Part shown: in pieces, positions 5,189 through 6,768 of the stretch
Layout of the letters: the number at the start of each line of letters is the position of its first letter
Position numbering within the stretch: position 1 is the first letter of the stretch
From: Syntrophobacter sp. SbD2
GTDB lineage: Bacteria; Desulfobacterota; Syntrophobacteria; Syntrophobacterales; Syntrophobacteraceae
Reading direction: 5' to 3'
Length of the DNA: 6,768 nucleotides
Assembly: GCA_900290385.1 (NCBI GenBank)
Contig: OMSV01000198.1
Span: forward strand, 1 to 6,768
Position numbers and translations under genes: made by a program
The notes under the pieces: generated by a model
Databases searched by the model: none
Told to the model about the DNA's origin: nothing
What the model saw: the letters and a program-made list of their open reading frames with translations, nothing else

Positions 5189-5249
5189 GCGGTCTCTCGC
5201 AGGACGGATTTAGTCCAAAAAATTCGGCAATACGGTAAGTGGAGACCGC
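5189..5249. repeat. 8-bp inverted repeat downstream of holC
   Basis: GCGGTCTC (5189-5196) is perfectly complementary to GAGACCGC (5242-5249) across 45 bases, which themselves contain a GGAC/GTCC pairing (5202-5205 with 5213-5216). On the holC strand it starts 7 bases past the stop codon and is followed by an A-run rather than a T-run, so it is not a classical terminator. A 3' UTR structure is possible. Confidence 0.4.
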
Positions 5250-5255
5250 ACGGCA

Positions 5256-5687
5256 TCAGGCCTGACGTCTGTATGGAACATGGACCGGATTGATCCCTGA
5301 GTCCCGCGCGATCTGCCACAGTGTGCGGCTTTGCTGCAGCCGTTCCGTGTTGTCTCTGAGGATGAAATGGACAGCGGTTTCGAACCTGGTCATAAACTCA
5401 AGATCGGCCGGCCGGCCGCATACAAGCGCCCCAAACCCGGCTACCTGGAACTCTGCGGCGGTGATTAGAACGGGCTCGGCGGAGGGCGCCCCGCCGGGGC
5501 TGAAGATCTTGTGTGGAATGAAGCTCGATTGTGAAAATGTCCACAGCAACTGGTCGATAAGCTGGGCCGCAGCCGTCGAATCGACCACGATCTGGACCCG
5601 CTTTTTCTCCATATAAAACCGCTCGGTCCAGCGGCAAATAAGCTCGCTTTGCTCAGCCACAGTTGTCTCTGCGAAATAGATGCTCAT
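5256..5687 (-). CDS. holC: DNA polymerase III chi subunit HolC
   Basis: The 143-residue product matches the small chi subunit of the replicative polymerase clamp loader, which with psi links the holoenzyme to single-strand DNA-binding protein. Visible family features are the short N-terminal strand MSIYFAETT, the helix EQSELICRWTERFYMEKKRVQIVVDS (positions 12-37 in outline: C18, R19, R30, V31, D36), then LIDQLLWTFSQSSFIPH (43-59), the family's clearest signature. After that come PVLITAAE and a C-terminal helical region with RDNTERLQQSR. A TGA six codons upstream in frame makes ATG 5687 the only start; GGAAAG lies six bases before it. In many Proteobacteria holC sits beside pepA or valS, but here it stands alone with a long upstream leader and its own candidate promoter. 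The length is normal for the family and I see no disruption. Confidence 0.9.
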   Translation of the reverse strand: MSIYFAETTVAEQSELICRWTERFYMEKKRVQIVVDSTAAAQLIDQLLWTFSQSSFIPHKIFSPGGAPSAEPVLITAAEFQVAGFGALVCGRPADLEFMTRFETAVHFILRDNTERLQQSRTLWQIARDSGINPVHVPYRRQA

Positions 5688-5712
5688 CTGGGACTTTCCG
5701 CAAAATCAGGGC

Positions 5713-5853
5713 CCCCACATCGGGAAGCGTGGGGTTTAGTGAAAGACGCAGGCGCGGCACCGCCAGCCGGAGCCTGCCCGGATCTCATCCGGGGGACCCG
5801 GTCCGGGGATATCGACGCGAAGCTTCGCGGGCCGCTGGGGTATAACCTTATAC
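5713..5853. repeat. Cluster of small palindromes in the holC leader
   Basis: Four perfect inverted repeats lie within 141 bases: CCCCAC/GTGGGG (5713-5718 with 5729-5734), CCCGGAT-CTC-ATCCGGG (5777-5793), the 14-bp palindrome CGCGAAGCTTCGCG (5816-5829), and GTATAA-CC-TTATAC (5840-5853). If holC starts near 5890, all would be in its roughly 200-base leader and could form consecutive hairpins. None is followed by a T-run on the minus strand. Confidence 0.5.
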
Positions 5854-5896
5854 GTTCCATCTACTCATCGAATGCTCAGCAGCCGGAGTTCTTGAT

Positions 5897-5926
5897 GTTA
5901 TAAATCTGATTGGAGGTGCGCGTCAA
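5897..5926 (-). promoter_or_regulatory. Candidate promoter for holC
   Basis: On the minus strand TTGACG (5921-5926) is followed by an 18-base spacer and TATAAC (5897-5902). Each box matches the sigma-70 consensus at 5 of 6 positions. The start would be near 5890, about 200 bases from the holC ATG. Confidence 0.45.
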
Positions 5927-5951
5927 GTTTACTGTAATCGCCTGCTCTTCA

Positions 5952-5965
5952 GGTAAATTATTACC
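5952..5965. promoter_or_regulatory. Operator-like near-palindrome between divergent genes
   Basis: GGTAA-ATTA-TTACC has perfect 5-bp arms. It lies 26 bases upstream of the candidate holC -35 box and about 90 bases upstream of the FN3-gene promoter, so one regulator could affect either side. The cognate regulator is not recognised. Confidence 0.3.
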
Positions 5966-6054
5966 CTTTCAAGAGGCCCTTTTATTTTTAAAAAAACGGT
6001 TGCAGGATGGTTATAATCGACTGCCCCGGTCAAGCTGCGTAATGCGACATCCAG

Positions 6055-6084
6055 TGGACAGGGGGATCGAGTCGTGATTATATT
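6055..6084 (+). promoter_or_regulatory. Candidate promoter for the FN3-domain protein gene
   Basis: TGGACA (6055-6060), an 18-base spacer and TATATT (6079-6084) each match the sigma-70 boxes at 5 of 6 positions. The start would be near 6091, giving a leader of about 42 bases. Confidence 0.45.
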
Positions 6085-6119
6085 AATATGTTGTAAATCC
6101 AGGATAAAAGATACTGAAT

Positions 6120-6126
6120 AGGAGGT
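6120..6126 (+). promoter_or_regulatory. Near-consensus ribosome-binding site of the FN3 gene
   Basis: AGGAGGT, six bases before the ATG at 6133, is a near-perfect Shine-Dalgarno sequence. It decides for this start over the second ATG at 6148. Confidence 0.8.
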
Positions 6127-6132
6127 AACTTC

Positions 6133-6531
6133 ATGATCGGGAAAACCATGACAATCGCAGTATTGGCTGTCTTCCTCATGACCTCCCCATGCTGGGCGTG
6201 GGGCGGGGGTGCGGGGGGCGGGGCCGTGGCCACCAGCGTCCCCATTGACTATCTCATGCCCGGTCCGCCGAGAAACGTAACGGCAACCGCCGACAACGGC
6301 ATGGTGACAGTGAGTTTCGATCCCCCGAAATCAGACGGCGGGAGCCCGGTAACCGTTTATACGGTGACATCGCATCCAGGGGGCATCAGGGTCAAAAGCA
6401 CCAAGAGCCCTATAATAGTAAAAGGGCTAACGAACGGAAAAGCCTACACATTTACGGTGACCGCCGGCAATTCCGTGGGGATCGGGCTGGCCTCAGGTTC
6501 TTGCAACAGCGTGACTCCCATGGGTGATTGA
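6133..6531 (+). CDS. Small secreted protein with a single fibronectin type III domain
   Basis: The 132-residue product starts with a classic Sec signal peptide: K4, a hydrophobic core (about 6-16), and a likely cleavage after CWA at 20-22. C20 is not in a lipobox, so it should not be a lipoprotein. A short glycine-rich linker (WGGGAGGGA, 23-31) follows. One fibronectin type III domain then covers about 43-129: PGPPRNVTATADNG, VTVSFDPPKSDGGSPVTVY, the KGLTNGKAYTFTVTAGNS strand pair, and the closing VTP. FN3 domains are beta-sandwich binding or spacer modules, usually attached to enzymes or repeated. A protein consisting of a signal peptide plus one domain suggests a periplasmic or extracellular binding module or a remnant of a larger surface protein. 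No partner is visible. It has its own candidate promoter and very strong ribosome-binding site, and converges on the next gene with a 53-base gap. Confidence 0.8.
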   Translation: MIGKTMTIAVLAVFLMTSPCWAWGGGAGGGAVATSVPIDYLMPGPPRNVTATADNGMVTVSFDPPKSDGGSPVTVYTVTSHPGGIRVKSTKSPIIVKGLTNGKAYTFTVTAGNSVGIGLASGSCNSVTPMGD

Positions 6532-6584
6532 CCCCGTCATTAGCTTTTGGCGCTCAGGCTCACCAATAGAAAGAGATGTATTCG

Positions 6585-6768
6585 TTATTCTCTGCCACTT
6601 GGTTTAGGGCGCCAATTTTTGCCGGCAGTCCAGCCTTGCGATGCGGAATCGATGATATCGAATTTCGGTATATACGGTTTTATGTCTAAAAGAGGGGTCT
6701 TATTTAAAACATCGATCCCGCCTACCGAGAGAACGTTTTTCTCACGGCCTAATAATTTCACGATCGAC
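6585..6768 (-). CDS. trmO: TrmO/TsaA-like tRNA methyltransferase, C-terminal part (start outside window)
   Basis: The minus strand is open from the window edge to a TAA at 6585-6587, giving 60 residues of the C-terminal end. It reads SIVKLLGREKNVLSV, then GGIDVLNKTPLLDIKPYIPK and FD, which is the hallmark end of the TsaA/VirR (UPF0066) beta-barrel domain, where xDGTPLLDIKPY is conserved. The family's founding member, E. coli TrmO (YaeB), uses S-adenosylmethionine to N6-methylate the threonylcarbamoyl-adenosine at position 37 of certain threonine tRNAs. After FD there is only a short basic tail (to KPSGRE). The protein thus ends soon after the TsaA domain, like the short archaeal-type members, and lacks the C-terminal extension of E. 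coli TrmO. DGTP reads N-K-T-P here. The start codon and most of the domain lie beyond the window. Substrate specificity in short members is less certain. Confidence 0.85.
   Translation of the reverse strand, partial: SIVKLLGREKNVLSVGGIDVLNKTPLLDIKPYIPKFDIIDSASQGWTAGKNWRPKPSGRE

Larger units (their letters stand above)
4924..5255. other. Intergenic region between carboxyltransferase gene and holC
   Basis: There is no supportable gene here; a minus-strand ORF at 5068-5319 overlaps the end of holC in another frame and has no ribosome-binding site. The part next to the carboxyltransferase gene holds its ribosome-binding site and promoter (4995-5022). The part next to holC holds an AT-rich patch (about 5157-5186) and an 8-bp inverted repeat (5189-5249). 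The holC stop codon lies in the perfect 10-bp palindrome TCAGGCCTGA (5256-5265). Confidence 0.6.
5688..6132. other. Divergent intergenic region between holC (-) and the FN3 protein gene (+)
   Basis: There is no supportable gene in these 445 bases; plus-strand ORFs at about 5649-5903 lack ribosome-binding sites and recognisable products. The holC-proximal half (5700-5853) is GC-rich and packed with small palindromes. The middle holds the candidate holC promoter (5897-5926) and a near-palindrome (5952-5965). The other half is AT-rich, with a T/A tract at 5981-5996, a TATAAT at 6012-6017 without a good -35, and the candidate promoter of the FN3 gene (6055-6084). Confidence 0.6.

Noticed and set aside
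5068..5319. Minus-strand ORF of 83 codons between holC and the carboxyltransferase gene
   Set aside because: It starts inside holC in another frame, has no ribosome-binding site, and crosses a non-conserved AT-rich patch.
6532..6584. Search for a bidirectional terminator between the converging FN3 and trmO genes
   Set aside because: Only TTGG/CCAA pairing with mismatches inside was found and no proper T-run, so no terminator is claimed.

Overview
This 6.8 kb window looks like ordinary chromosome from an anaerobic, Desulfobacterota-like (formerly deltaproteobacterial) organism. That assignment is an inference. It rests on a Tat-exported hemerythrin, an MmdA/PccB-type carboxyltransferase of the kind used in propionate and methylmalonyl-CoA metabolism, a proteobacterial-type HolC, and moderately GC-rich coding DNA separated by unusually roomy intergenic regions. 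I see no phage integration module, transposase, CRISPR array, rRNA or tRNA.

Layout on the left: positions 1-956 (+) encode a DisA_N/DAC (diadenylate cyclase-like) protein. Its upstream part is read in frame 1 and its DAC part in frame 3, so the gene appears broken by a one-base frameshift near 150-185. Next comes a 334-bp gap with a nested inverted repeat, two small palindromes, a good sigma-70-type promoter and a leader with a terminator-like T8 element. This leads into a Tat-signal hemerythrin HHE protein (1291-2094, +). A 491-bp stretch with no supportable gene follows, then two short overlapping orphan ORFs (2586-2825 and 2806-3033, +) that may be one gene split by a frameshift.

Layout on the right: on the minus strand there is a full-length acyl-CoA carboxylase carboxyltransferase subunit (3370-4923) with a clear promoter, and a strong GC-rich hairpin just beyond its stop. 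Upstream of it on the same strand is holC, the DNA polymerase III chi subunit (5256-5687), with a candidate promoter and a long hairpin-rich leader. Divergent from holC is a small secreted protein with one fibronectin type III domain (6133-6531, +). It converges on the C-terminal part of a trmO/TsaA-like tRNA methyltransferase gene (6585-6768, -) that runs off the window.

The genes do not form an evident pathway or operon. Each appears to be its own transcription unit, with the possible exception of the two small overlapping ORFs. The carboxyltransferase has no biotin carboxylase, biotin carrier or decarboxylase membrane subunit beside it. The observations most worth checking are the frameshifted DAC protein with a non-canonical RHR-position motif, the structured leader before the hemerythrin gene, and the two overlapping orphan ORFs. 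I found no convincing evidence of a wholly new multi-gene system.
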